From Anaerolineae bacterium (GTDB lineage: Bacteria; Chloroflexota; Anaerolineae; 4572-78; J111): DNA of 64,000 nt. The stretch lies in assembly GCA_023382535.1 (NCBI GenBank), contig JAHDWA010000004.1, positions 240,797-304,796 of the forward strand. Direction: 5' to 3'. Shown here piece by piece: positions 27,911 to 35,976 of the stretch (positions are counted from its first letter, which is position 1; each line of letters opens with the position of its first letter). A program made the position numbers and the translations under genes. The notes below the pieces were generated by a model that saw only the letters and a program-made list of their open reading frames with translations, had not been told where the DNA came from and did no database searches.

Positions 27911-29104
27911 TTACTGCGGTTTGGCTGCATTCCAGGCGGCCGAGTCGGGCACAAAGAGAGGCTGGCCAAATTTGTCCGCCCCAAACTGGCTGATCAGCGT
28001 TTGCGTCTCCAGCGAGGTCATCCACTCCACAAAGGCGTGCGCTCCCGCCGCGTTAACACTGGGACACTTTTCCGGGTTCACTTCAATGACCCCGTAAGGA
28101 TTGAACAGACGCGAGTCGCCTTCGACCAAAATCTCCAACTCCGTACCTTCCAGCTTGCGCGCCAGGTAGGTCGCCCGGTCGCTGAGAGTGTAGGCTTGCT
28201 GCTCGTTAGCAATCGTCAGCACGGCGCCCATCCCCTGTCCCACCGACTGGTACCAGTCGCCTTCGGGCCGCTTGTAGGGCTTGGTCGGGTCCACATCGGC
28301 GGCTTCAATCAGGGTCAAGCCCGTCGCTTCCCACAGGCTTTGCTCTTTGGTGTGCGTGCCGGAATTGTCGCCGCGCGAAATGAACGGGCTTTGGGTTTCG
28401 GAAATTTTGATCAGGCCCGCTGCCGCATCGGTCATCCCTTTAATTCCGGCCGGGTCTGAGGCCGGGCCAAGGATGACAAAGTCGTTGTACATCACATCCT
28501 GCCGGTTGATCCCCGCGCCATCGGCGACAAAGGCGTCTTCCTGCTTGCGGGCGTGGACCAGCACCACGTCGGCGTCGCAGTTGCGGCCCAATTCGATGGA
28601 CTGGCCGGTGCCGACGGCGATCACTTCCACATCCGCGCCGTAGCGGGTTTCAAAATCGGGCAGGATGACATCCAGCAAGCCGGAGTCCTGGGTGCTGGTG
28701 GTGGTCGCCAAAACCAGCCGGCCGACCTGCTGCCCGGTCGGCTGGGCGGGTGAGACTGCCACTTCCGGCGCGGCCAGTGAGCGCTCCAATAAGGCCTCGG
28801 CGTCGGCGGGGTTGGGGACGCACAATTTCCAGCCAACTTCGATGACATCCACATTTTCGATGGCGGCAAAGCTGCTGTCCTCGGCGTTTTTGGCGTTGGT
28901 GGCTTCGGCAATGGCCGGGTAAGCCAGCACATCGCCATACGCTTTTTCGGCGATTTTCGACAGCCAGTCGTCGGCTTGGACGATCACCTCCTGCTCGCAA
29001 GCGACCGCGCCCTGGTGCGGCGGCGCGGCAATAGCTGCCGGAACCAGGCTGCCGAGAATGAGCGCCAACAGAACAAACACGAAAAGAAATCTTTTGAATT
29101 GCAT
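27911..29104 (-). CDS. tupA: tungstate-binding protein with N-terminal LysM-like domain
   Basis: This 397-residue exported protein has a signal peptide (about residues 1-27, ending AIAAP). It carries a LysM-like domain (about 35-97, VQADDWLSKIAEKAYGDVLA to GWKLCVPN), then a type II periplasmic-binding domain (about 125-397). LVLATTTSTQDSGLLDVILP marks the oxyanion-binding start of TupA/WtpA-like proteins. In most relatives the binding protein is lipid-anchored; here LysM could tether it to the cell wall, which suits a cell without a classical periplasm (inference). It lies upstream of tupB and tupC and downstream of a GntR/PBP regulator. Confidence 0.85.
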   Translation of the reverse strand: MQFKRFLFVFVLLALILGSLVPAAIAAPPHQGAVACEQEVIVQADDWLSKIAEKAYGDVLAYPAIAEATNAKNAEDSSFAAIENVDVIEVGWKLCVPNPADAEALLERSLAAPEVAVSPAQPTGQQVGRLVLATTTSTQDSGLLDVILPDFETRYGADVEVIAVGTGQSIELGRNCDADVVLVHARKQEDAFVADGAGINRQDVMYNDFVILGPASDPAGIKGMTDAAAGLIKISETQSPFISRGDNSGTHTKEQSLWEATGLTLIEAADVDPTKPYKRPEGDWYQSVGQGMGAVLTIANEQQAYTLSDRATYLARKLEGTELEILVEGDSRLFNPYGVIEVNPEKCPSVNAAGAHAFVEWMTSLETQTLISQFGADKFGQPLFVPDSAAWNAAKPQ

Positions 29105-29189
29105 AGCCTAAAATCCTTTCTTCTTATCTCCTTATTGATTTATTTGAATGAGCGCCTCAATGGCACTCATTACCCAACAAGCTTCGTGG

Positions 29190-30284
29190 TTATTCGACCC
29201 ACTGCACCTGGCCTGTTTCTCGGACTTCATACCCCCCCAGCGCGGTCATCTCCGCTTGGGCGGCATCGGTGGCCAGCCAGTGGACCAGGGCCTGGACGGG
29301 TGAGGACTCCCACACTTCCGCCGGAATGACCAGGTCGTACCGCTCCAGGGTTAAGGGAATGAAACGCAGCCCAAAAGCCAGAGCCGCGGCCTCGACTCCC
29401 AACCCCACATCGGCCTGGCCTTCGGCAATCATCTGGGCCACTTCGGAGTGAGTAGATTTTTCCTGCTCATAGCCGGGCAGTTGCTCCGGGGCAAGGCCCA
29501 ACTGGTGCAGATGGGCGTCGAGCCACACCCGTGTGCCCGCACCGCGCTGGCGGTTGACAAAACGCAGGCCGGAGTGGGCCAATTCTTCCAGAGTGGATAC
29601 TACCGCCGGGTTAGCCGTGGAAGCGATAAAACCCAGGCGGCGATGGGCCAGGGTCAACAAGGCGACCCGCTGCCCGGGCAGCAGCCGCCGGACAAAGGGG
29701 ATGTTGTAGCTATCGCTCTCCTCGTCCCACAGATGGCAGCCGGCCAGATCAGCCTCGCCCTCGGCCAGGGCAATCAAGCCGCCCAAACTGCCGGTGAAGG
29801 TCAGTTGGGGTGTCTCGCCGGGGGCAAAGTCGGCAAACCGGGCGGCGATGAGGGTCACTGCCGGGTCATGGCTGCCCACAAAGCGCAGGCGCTGCTCCGC
29901 AAGCTGGACGTGGGTATGGTTTAAGGTGCGCCAGCGATCCAGGGCAATCCGTACCGCCTGTTCCGATTCAAGCGGCGTATAACCTGCCGTCAGCGCCTCC
30001 AGCAGAAACGCCTCAGCCCGATGCACCAGGGCAGCCCGGCGCAGCGGCGTCTCCAGCGTGGCCGGGATAGCCGCCATCACGTGAGTCCCCTGGCCGGGGC
30101 GGCTGGTCACCAACCCCTGTTGAGCCAGTTCCTCGTAAGCTCGTTGAATCGTGCCGATGGTGCAGTTCCAGCGTGCGGCCATCTCGCGCACCGAAGGTAG
30201 CCGGTCGCCGGGACGAAGGACTTCATTACGAATATCCTGCCGGATAGTCTCGGCAATTTGGTAATAAAGATAGCTCCTGTCCAT
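29190..30284 (-). CDS. GntR-type regulator fused to a substrate-binding domain
   Basis: This 364-residue protein has an N-terminal GntR winged helix (about residues 1-75: GDRLPSVREMAARWNCTIGT and QGLVTSRPGQGTHV). A C-terminal PBP-like domain (about 120-364) has strands and loops similar to molybdate- or tungstate-sensing proteins (GSLGGLIALAEGEADLAGCH, NRQRGAGTRVWLD). No signal peptide is present, so it senses a cytosolic ligand. It is 85 bp upstream of tupA on the same strand and probably controls that operon in response to tungstate or molybdate. The transposon inserted about 210 bp upstream of its start. Confidence 0.85.
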   Translation of the reverse strand: MDRSYLYYQIAETIRQDIRNEVLRPGDRLPSVREMAARWNCTIGTIQRAYEELAQQGLVTSRPGQGTHVMAAIPATLETPLRRAALVHRAEAFLLEALTAGYTPLESEQAVRIALDRWRTLNHTHVQLAEQRLRFVGSHDPAVTLIAARFADFAPGETPQLTFTGSLGGLIALAEGEADLAGCHLWDEESDSYNIPFVRRLLPGQRVALLTLAHRRLGFIASTANPAVVSTLEELAHSGLRFVNRQRGAGTRVWLDAHLHQLGLAPEQLPGYEQEKSTHSEVAQMIAEGQADVGLGVEAAALAFGLRFIPLTLERYDLVIPAEVWESSPVQALVHWLATDAAQAEMTALGGYEVRETGQVQWVE

Positions 30285-30496
30285 GCTGCCGATACCTGTC
30301 TATAGTTGTGCCAATCTAATAATCTGGATATCTACAAGTATTGCTGAGGGAATAGGGGGCGATTCTTGAGTAGTTGCAGGTAAAATCAACCACGACCGAT
30401 GGCGCATACGGGCACCTCAAAAGAGATGTATATTTGAGAGGATGCAATTATACTATACGGTTAAGGAGAAGACAAAAAATCAGCGCGCGCTGAACG

Positions 30497-30501
30497 GGAG
30501 A
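30497..30501. repeat. target-site duplication, left copy
   Basis: GGAGA directly precedes the TGTTG terminus and is repeated at 63946-63950 directly after the CAACA terminus. Five-base duplications are typical of Tn7-like insertion. Confidence 0.9.
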
Positions 30502-30510
30502 TGTTGGAAA

Positions 30511-30758
30511 TCGAATATTTTGAGACTGGTAATCGGAGTTCTTGGGACTGGTAATCGAAATTCGTGGGACTATACTAAACCAAGTTCTTGGGACTGTCCT
30601 AAAAAGTGTCAAATTCTCGAACTTTGTGGGACTACACTAAATCTAATAAACGAAACGAATCGATTACAGAAACAAAAATTCTCTCGGAGTTTATGGGACT
30701 ATACTAACTGAACAGGAGCAGGGCGCATTTTATCGGACTTGCTGAGACTATCCTAATT
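30511..30758 (+). repeat. left transposon end: seven TnsB-like binding sites
   Basis: Sites lie at about 30511-30533, 30533-30556, 30555-30579, 30580-30605, 30615-30642, 30681-30708 and 30729-30758. The common pattern is TCGnAnTTnnTGRGACT followed in most by a TA-rich CTAA. Three sites are almost back to back. Confidence 0.85.
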
Positions 30759-30857
30759 TCGTACTTTCCAAAGCGCACGGAATTTGCGCCTTTTCATTGG
30801 GTGCTTAGGCGGACTGTTATAAAACGGGTAAAATGAGCCAGTATTTACGAGAGGGTA

Positions 30858-30887
30858 TTGCCACTGAGGATATAGGTGTGCTAAAAT
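30858..30887 (+). promoter_or_regulatory. promoter-like TTGCCA-18-TAAAAT before the left tniQ (copy A)
   Basis: TTGCCA at 30858-30863 and TAAAAT at 30882-30887 are 18 bp apart, about 44 bp before the GTG of the left tniQ. The surrounding segment of about 70 bp (30832-30900) is repeated almost identically at 35624-35700. Confidence 0.55.
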
Positions 30888-30930
30888 GGGGCAACAAAAA
30901 GACCTCCAAAGTTTGTCACTACCCTAACCT

Positions 30931-32403
30931 GTGTCTTCTCCTTCTTTTCCCCCGTTGCTGCGCCGCAGCCCGTTACTGCCGGGTGAGTCGCTCTACTCGC
31001 TGTTAATTCGATTGGCGGCTAAAAACTATTACGAACTCTCGACAATTCTTGGATTGGGTTGCCTACGCCCGTTAGAAAACCCTCTTTATCCTTACCGGCC
31101 TGACATCTACCTTGCTCTGGCTGGATTAACTTGCTTGCCGGTCACTCAAATCTACGAAGCGACCTTACACCTCTTTGCCCGAGTCATAACTCCGAAAACT
31201 ACTGTCAGCCTGCAATTACCTGATGGACAAGTTGTGCCATTGTTGTCATACCGTTTTCACACATCTCTACATTTGCATCATCACCAAGCCACCCCGTTTT
31301 GTCCCCACTGCCTGGCCGAAACGCCCTATCACCGGTTGGCCTGGATGTTGAGAGCCGCGACCGCCTGTTTATATCACGATTGCTTGTTGCTCACCGGCTG
31401 CCCGGCTTGTGGCGGCAAGCTGCCGGTGGCGGCGGTGGTCAATGCCACCTGCCCTGACTGCCAAACCGACCTGCGCCGGGCTAAAACTACACCTCTTGAT
31501 GAACCGAGCCGGTTATCCCAGCAAACCATCCAAAGCTGGTTTGGTTTGGCTGCTGCGCCTAATGTCGTCCTGCCTGACCTGCCTCCGCCGGCGCTCTACC
31601 GGCTGCTGACAGATATGGTCGGTTTTCTTGAGCGGATTACTTCAACCGCCTCGCCTTATACTTACCTCACAGCTTGTCAAGGATTGATTGATTGGCCTGC
31701 CGGTTTTTATACTTTTTTGGACACCTACCGGGAACTTCACCGACGCCTGCCGGTTTCTTCATTAGGTAACGAATTTGGTACGTTGTATAAGAATGGTGTG
31801 AAACTTAACTGGCGCGATTTTGAGCCGGTACAACAAGCGTTTGATAATTACGTGATACTTAATTGTCCAAACTTATCCCTCCTCTCCCAAACTCACCGGT
31901 TTAAAGCAAATGAGCAGATTATTTTCATCAATAGGGCTGAGGCCGCGCAACGGTTAAATATCACGCGGCGTATGGTGGAGCACCTGATCGGCCTGGGGCT
32001 GATTAAACGCCATCCCGAAACATCTAAAGGAGGTTCACGCACCTTACTGTACCGAGCCGACGTACTGGCCCTGCAAGCCGGGTGGAATGCTTCGCGTCCC
32101 ATTGCGGACCTGGCCCGGCTGCTGATAACGGATGAGGCAGTGGTAACTGCTCTGCTAACTGCCGGGCTGCTGCCGGAGCCAACCAACGCCGCGGCTTGCA
32201 GCTTGTTGGACCGCTTGCAAGTTGACCTCATCGCCAGGCCCCCATTTAAACACGATGCTGTCCCCCTGCCTGATATGCCTGACCCTCTGGTGGTGATAGC
32301 AACAGTCCTGGCCGGGCAAGTGCGAATCTGCTTTAACGGCGGGCTGGGGTTGAACCGTATGAGGCTGGCTCGCCAGGATTTAATTGCCGCCGGTTTATTG
32401 TAA
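30931..32403 (+). CDS. tniQ: TniQ/TnsD-type target selector (left-edge copy)
   Basis: This 490-residue protein opens RRSPLLPGESLYSLLIRLA, the hallmark of TniQ. Two zinc-ribbon pairs follow: FCPHCLAETPYHRLAW with LLTGCPACGG, and CPDCQ (about residues 120-185). Near residue 330 FINRAEAAQRLNITRRMVEHLIGLGLI is a helix-turn-helix. TniQ proteins choose the target and contact TnsC. It is long enough to be a full TnsD-like selector. The start is GTG at 30931; no Shine-Dalgarno is seen. It is the first gene inside the left end, far from the tnsABC operon. The second TniQ at 49,538-50,944 shares the same layout but is clearly divergent. Confidence 0.85.
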   Translation: MSSPSFPPLLRRSPLLPGESLYSLLIRLAAKNYYELSTILGLGCLRPLENPLYPYRPDIYLALAGLTCLPVTQIYEATLHLFARVITPKTTVSLQLPDGQVVPLLSYRFHTSLHLHHHQATPFCPHCLAETPYHRLAWMLRAATACLYHDCLLLTGCPACGGKLPVAAVVNATCPDCQTDLRRAKTTPLDEPSRLSQQTIQSWFGLAAAPNVVLPDLPPPALYRLLTDMVGFLERITSTASPYTYLTACQGLIDWPAGFYTFLDTYRELHRRLPVSSLGNEFGTLYKNGVKLNWRDFEPVQQAFDNYVILNCPNLSLLSQTHRFKANEQIIFINRAEAAQRLNITRRMVEHLIGLGLIKRHPETSKGGSRTLLYRADVLALQAGWNASRPIADLARLLITDEAVVTALLTAGLLPEPTNAAACSLLDRLQVDLIARPPFKHDAVPLPDMPDPLVVIATVLAGQVRICFNGGLGLNRMRLARQDLIAAGLL

Positions 32404-32443
32404 CGTTGATGTTACCTTTTCTTTTTGGGATGGAGGTGTTACA

Positions 32444-32539
32444 ATGGCAACATTTAAGAACCTCAATTCACCAAGAGGTTCCTGCAATACTGTTTCCTTT
32501 GAAAGTATAGTCCCGATCAAGATGATCTGGCCTGTGTGA
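32444..32539 (+). CDS. possible 31-residue small protein
   Basis: ATG at 32444 has GGAGG at 32432-32436, ideal spacing. The product starts MATFKNLNSPRGS and ends KMIWPV. Its TGA stop overlaps the ATG of the next small frame (TGATG at 32537-32541). I recognise no family. The good ribosome-binding site and coupling are the only support; it could instead be debris of a frameshifted gene. Confidence 0.3.
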   Translation: MATFKNLNSPRGSCNTVSFESIVPIKMIWPV

Positions 32540-32661
32540 TGGTTTTTGAGCGGGAGTGTACCATCCCTACGGTGATTACGCCCCCTAACCAATTGGAACA
32601 CAACCCGATAGGAATCAACCCGTTGATTCTGCCAATTGAACGTGATGGGATTCGGTTGTAA
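32539..32661 (+). CDS. possible 40-residue small protein coupled to the preceding frame
   Basis: Starts MVFERECTIPTVITPPNQ and ends IERDGIRL; it contains the perfect hairpin sequence GAATCAAC-CC-GTTGATTC (32612-32629) at DNA level. The start overlaps the stop of the 31-residue frame. No family is recognised. Together the two frames fill the space between tniQ and the helicase. Confidence 0.3.
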   Translation: MVFERECTIPTVITPPNQLEHNPIGINPLILPIERDGIRL

Positions 32662-32722
32662 GACATTTGCCCTGCTGTGGTAAAAAGAACGATAACTGGG
32701 ATAGTGCAGCAGAAGTAAGAGA

Positions 32723-35548
32723 ATGGAACCCAAAGCCTCTTTTGATCCGTCTGGTACCCCTTTACACTGGTTTGACCGGGGTATTGCCCTGGAAGGGTTA
32801 CGCCATCATTTCCAGCAATGTGGTGACACCATCCGCATCGCCTCCGGTTTCTTCACCATACGCGGTTACAGCCTGATTCGCGCCTCCGCCGTCGGGAAGA
32901 AAATATTGATTTTGGTTGGCCTCAAAGACCCGGGCGACGAAAGAGTCAAGCGGGTGCTGATCAAAGAGATAATGGCCGATTTACGCAAGGGCATCCATAC
33001 AGATCGGCGTCAGGCTGTCCGTGAGTTGGTTAAACGCATCGAGGGGGAAAAGTTCCGTATTGTCAGCGCCCGGGCAATGGACCACCACGCCAAGTTGTAC
33101 CTTGTTGACGATTCGACAGCTTTGATTGGCTCGTCAAACCTGTCAGAAAATGGGCTGAAAAAAGTTATCGAAGCTGGGTATACGATTGTTGACCCCGCTC
33201 ACGTAGCCGATTATGTGCGTTGGTATGATGAGTATTTCGAGAATAGTAAAGACATCACCCAAATTCTGCTGAAAATTCTCAAAAAATGGCTGGCTCTGGC
33301 GCGGCCTTGGGATATTTATTTAAAAACTCTTGATGCGCTGCGGTCACTTGAGAAACCCCAACTGGAGCGGGTCAACTATCGTAAGCCGGTCAGCTATCAG
33401 CGTAATATCGTGGCCAAAGCCTTGCGCTCGATCCAGGACCACAGTGGCGCAATGGTGATTGCTTCAACGGGATTGGGCAAGACCGTTATCGGCACTGATA
33501 TTGCTTTACGGCTTAACGAAGCAGAGACTATCAAAAATGTCTTGATTATTGGTCCACAAGCGGTTGAAGAAAATTGGGACAAACATTTTCGGCCCACCGG
33601 GATTTATGTGTGTTTTTTTAACCCTTCCGCCGTAAATGACTCCCCTGATAAGAACCGCCACTCTCGAAGATTACAGGATTATCTTGAGACACTGGATGAG
33701 CGGTGGTTAATCATCATCGATGAAAGCCACAATTTCAGGAATGAAAGACAGGAAGCCTGGGAAGATGGACGAGCCATCAGGGAGATAAAAACTGCCTTCA
33801 AGCGATTGCGCCCGGCCATTGCCAAATCCAAAGCGAAAGTTTTGTTAATGACGGCGACCCCGCTGTCTACCGGCGTTGAAAACATCAACGCCCAGCTCTC
33901 CTTGCTCCCCAAAACTGCCCCTCCCTCTCGAAGCGCCGCATTGTCCCTGCTTCCTGACACCGACAGGCCAGCCAAATCCGCAGCCTGGCGTATTGGCGGG
34001 AAATTGCAAGAACTGCGCGAGTTGGACGTGATTGTTTCTATGACCACCCCCTATGTAGCCAAACATTATGCCCTTACCGATGAGGAAACGGGGGAGTTAT
34101 ACATTAACTTTGCCTCTGACCGCCGCTATATTCCTCGCGTTATTTTGCACCGGGTTAATACCCCCCTTTTATTGGAGTCCGAAATCATCTCAGCTTTAGA
34201 GCAAAAATATTTCAAAACCGATCAGAAACATCCTTTGTTCAAGGGCAATATTGAACTATTGATACGTACTCACTGGGCCAGTTCGCCTTGGGCGTTACGA
34301 GATGTCATCAGCAAATCTATCGAGCGAAAAGGCTGGCAGCCTTATAACGTCACGTTTGCGCTGGATGTAGAATTTCATCGTCAAGCGAGTTTTTACGAAT
34401 ACGACCTCCGCACCCATAAACCTGACCGCAAAGCACGGCTAACGCCAATCATCGAATCTCTGGAAAGTCTTTCTTTTCAGGATGACCTCAAATTAAAACT
34501 GCTTGTCACTATTCTCAATAAATTAATCGCCGAAAACAAAAAAGCTATTATTTTTGCCGAATTTCACGCCACCGTGGCTTATCTGGATGCTGCCCTAAAA
34601 GAACTTTGTCCTGGCTTGCCGGTTGCCAGTTTAGTAAAGATGAACAAGCCGGGTGATTACGAGCTAAAACATCCCAAAGAAATTAAAGGGCTGCTGGAAC
34701 AATTTGCGCCCATTGCCCACGATTTACCGGCAGAGACTGGCCGGTATAATGTACTCTTAGCCACCGATGCCTATGGGGTCGGCGTTAATATGCAGGATGC
34801 CCAGGTGGTGATTAACTATGATTTAGCCTGGACACCCATTGCCCCGGTGCAGCGCGCCGGGCGGGTGCTGCGCCTGTGGCATAGCCCGCGCACGGTAGAG
34901 CTTTTTTCTTTTGTGCCAATGTTGTCCTCAGAGAACCAGATCAAGCAGGAAGCGGAAAAATTTGGCCGTCGTTGGATACGCTTGACCAGGCGGGACCGGC
35001 AATCGCGCCTGGTGGTTGATTTGCAAACGATGACCACCCGCACCGAGCCGGTTGTGGTTGATATGCCCACATTGGCCCCAACGATTGAAAGCGGTGAACT
35101 CGATTTCAGTGCCCTGGACAGGGAGGAAGAAACCGGTGATGTGATTCCCGTGTCGCCGCTGTTTCGCCACACTGCTCATCTGGAAAATTATCGCCCGGAC
35201 ATCAATGAACTGGCCGATGATTTGCACAGCGCAATGGTTTACCCGGGCGACACACCGAAAGTTTACACCTTGCTGCGTTATAAGGGCGGATACGTTTGGG
35301 CCTTGTACGACCTGAAACGGCGTACCCTTCTGCCCCCTCTGACTGATTTGCAACTACTAAACTTAATTGAGTGCCAGGAAACTACGCCATTGGCTCGTAT
35401 CCCGGCCAAATGGATTGAACGAGGCGGCAATGCCTGTGTAAAAGCCTGGTGCAAGGCCAGAGAGGTCAACCCGGACCAGGTGGAACGAATCTGCACCCTG
35501 TACCTGACCCCTGATGAGCAGGATGATTTTAGCCAACTTTTTGAATAG
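32723..35548 (+). CDS. PLD nuclease-SNF2 helicase fusion
   Basis: This 941-residue protein joins an N-terminal phospholipase-D-like domain (about residues 15-180; HHAKLYLVDD with His122 and Lys124, then IGSSNLSENG) to a superfamily 2 helicase. Helicase motifs are ASTGLGKT (about 248-255), IIIDESHNFRN (about 331-340), LLMTATPL and, near residue 710, APVQRAGRVLRLWH. A single HKD motif is seen, so dimerisation or a binding role is possible. The domain pair is found in phage-defence contexts. In position it could serve as the SNF2 helicase partner (DrmD-like) of the DISARM-like operon that begins 428 bp downstream, but it has its own upstream region; this link is an inference. Confidence 0.85.
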   Translation: MEPKASFDPSGTPLHWFDRGIALEGLRHHFQQCGDTIRIASGFFTIRGYSLIRASAVGKKILILVGLKDPGDERVKRVLIKEIMADLRKGIHTDRRQAVRELVKRIEGEKFRIVSARAMDHHAKLYLVDDSTALIGSSNLSENGLKKVIEAGYTIVDPAHVADYVRWYDEYFENSKDITQILLKILKKWLALARPWDIYLKTLDALRSLEKPQLERVNYRKPVSYQRNIVAKALRSIQDHSGAMVIASTGLGKTVIGTDIALRLNEAETIKNVLIIGPQAVEENWDKHFRPTGIYVCFFNPSAVNDSPDKNRHSRRLQDYLETLDERWLIIIDESHNFRNERQEAWEDGRAIREIKTAFKRLRPAIAKSKAKVLLMTATPLSTGVENINAQLSLLPKTAPPSRSAALSLLPDTDRPAKSAAWRIGGKLQELRELDVIVSMTTPYVAKHYALTDEETGELYINFASDRRYIPRVILHRVNTPLLLESEIISALEQKYFKTDQKHPLFKGNIELLIRTHWASSPWALRDVISKSIERKGWQPYNVTFALDVEFHRQASFYEYDLRTHKPDRKARLTPIIESLESLSFQDDLKLKLLVTILNKLIAENKKAIIFAEFHATVAYLDAALKELCPGLPVASLVKMNKPGDYELKHPKEIKGLLEQFAPIAHDLPAETGRYNVLLATDAYGVGVNMQDAQVVINYDLAWTPIAPVQRAGRVLRLWHSPRTVELFSFVPMLSSENQIKQEAEKFGRRWIRLTRRDRQSRLVVDLQTMTTRTEPVVVDMPTLAPTIESGELDFSALDREEETGDVIPVSPLFRHTAHLENYRPDINELADDLHSAMVYPGDTPKVYTLLRYKGGYVWALYDLKRRTLLPPLTDLQLLNLIECQETTPLARIPAKWIERGGNACVKAWCKAREVNPDQVERICTLYLTPDEQDDFSQLFE

Positions 35549-35651
35549 TGAAAACAGGTGTGTATAAACGGGCAGATAACTTGCTGCCCCCGAAGGTTGT
35601 ACCGCTCAATCTTCTGAGATCGATAAATGAGCCAGTATTTATGAGAAAGTA

Positions 35652-35681
35652 TTGCCACTGAGGATATAGGTGTGTTAAAAT
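35652..35681 (+). promoter_or_regulatory. promoter-like TTGCCA-18-TAAAAT (copy B)
   Basis: TTGCCA at 35652-35657 and TAAAAT at 35676-35681, with the same 18-bp spacer as copy A at 30858-30887. It would drive transcription toward drmA through the two hairpins. Confidence 0.5.
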
Positions 35682-35691
35682 GGGGGCAACA

Positions 35692-35728
35692 AAAAGACCC
35701 CTAAGTTTACGCCCTGTAGAGGTCTTTT
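35692..35728 (+). terminator. hairpin with T-tract right after promoter copy B
   Basis: AAAAGACC (35692-35699) pairs with GGTCTTTT (35721-35728). It lies about 10 bases after the -10 box of promoter copy B and may be an attenuator or a terminator of the upstream helicase gene. Confidence 0.55.
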
Positions 35729-35789
35729 GAAGGAATTGACCAGGTATACGCCCGGCCTGTTTTGCTTGAGCTTACTATAGCACGAGTGC

Positions 35790-35823
35790 GCCGCCTGGTC
35801 AAAGAAAGGCGGCTTTTTCTTTT
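35790..35823 (+). terminator. GC hairpin followed by T-rich tract
   Basis: GCCGCC (35790-35795) pairs with GGCGGC (35808-35813), followed by TTTTTCTTTT. This is a fairly standard intrinsic terminator placed 150 bp before drmA. Confidence 0.65.
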
Positions 35824-35976
35824 GCACCAATCGCTCACTGAACGATTCGTTCAGTGGCCAAAAGATAGGGTTATTTTCACAATCAAATACATTTCCAATC
35901 ACTGTGTAGTAGGTAATTCAACTTTTGCCAATTTTTCTCCTCACGTAATAGGACAAGGGATACAAGGAGGTCATCT

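Larger units (their letters stand above)
35549..35976. other. 428-bp regulatory stretch before drmA
   Basis: No gene is supported. The stretch holds a copy of the left-tniQ promoter segment (35624-35700), two hairpins with T-tracts (35692-35728 and 35790-35823) and, just before drmA, an AAGGAGG ribosome-binding site (about 35963-35969). Confidence 0.6.

Noticed and set aside
30442..30711. 89-residue frame at the left transposon end
   Set aside because: It crosses the transposon boundary and consists mostly of TnsB-site repeats.
30502..30760. CRISPR-like array
   Set aside because: The repeats are degenerate, irregularly spaced and appear inverted at the other end, as expected for transposase sites. 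No cas gene is present.
32395..32733. 112-residue minus-strand frame between tniQ and helicase
   Set aside because: It overlaps both flanking genes' borders, lacks a ribosome-binding site and shows no domain; the plus-strand small frames have better start signals.
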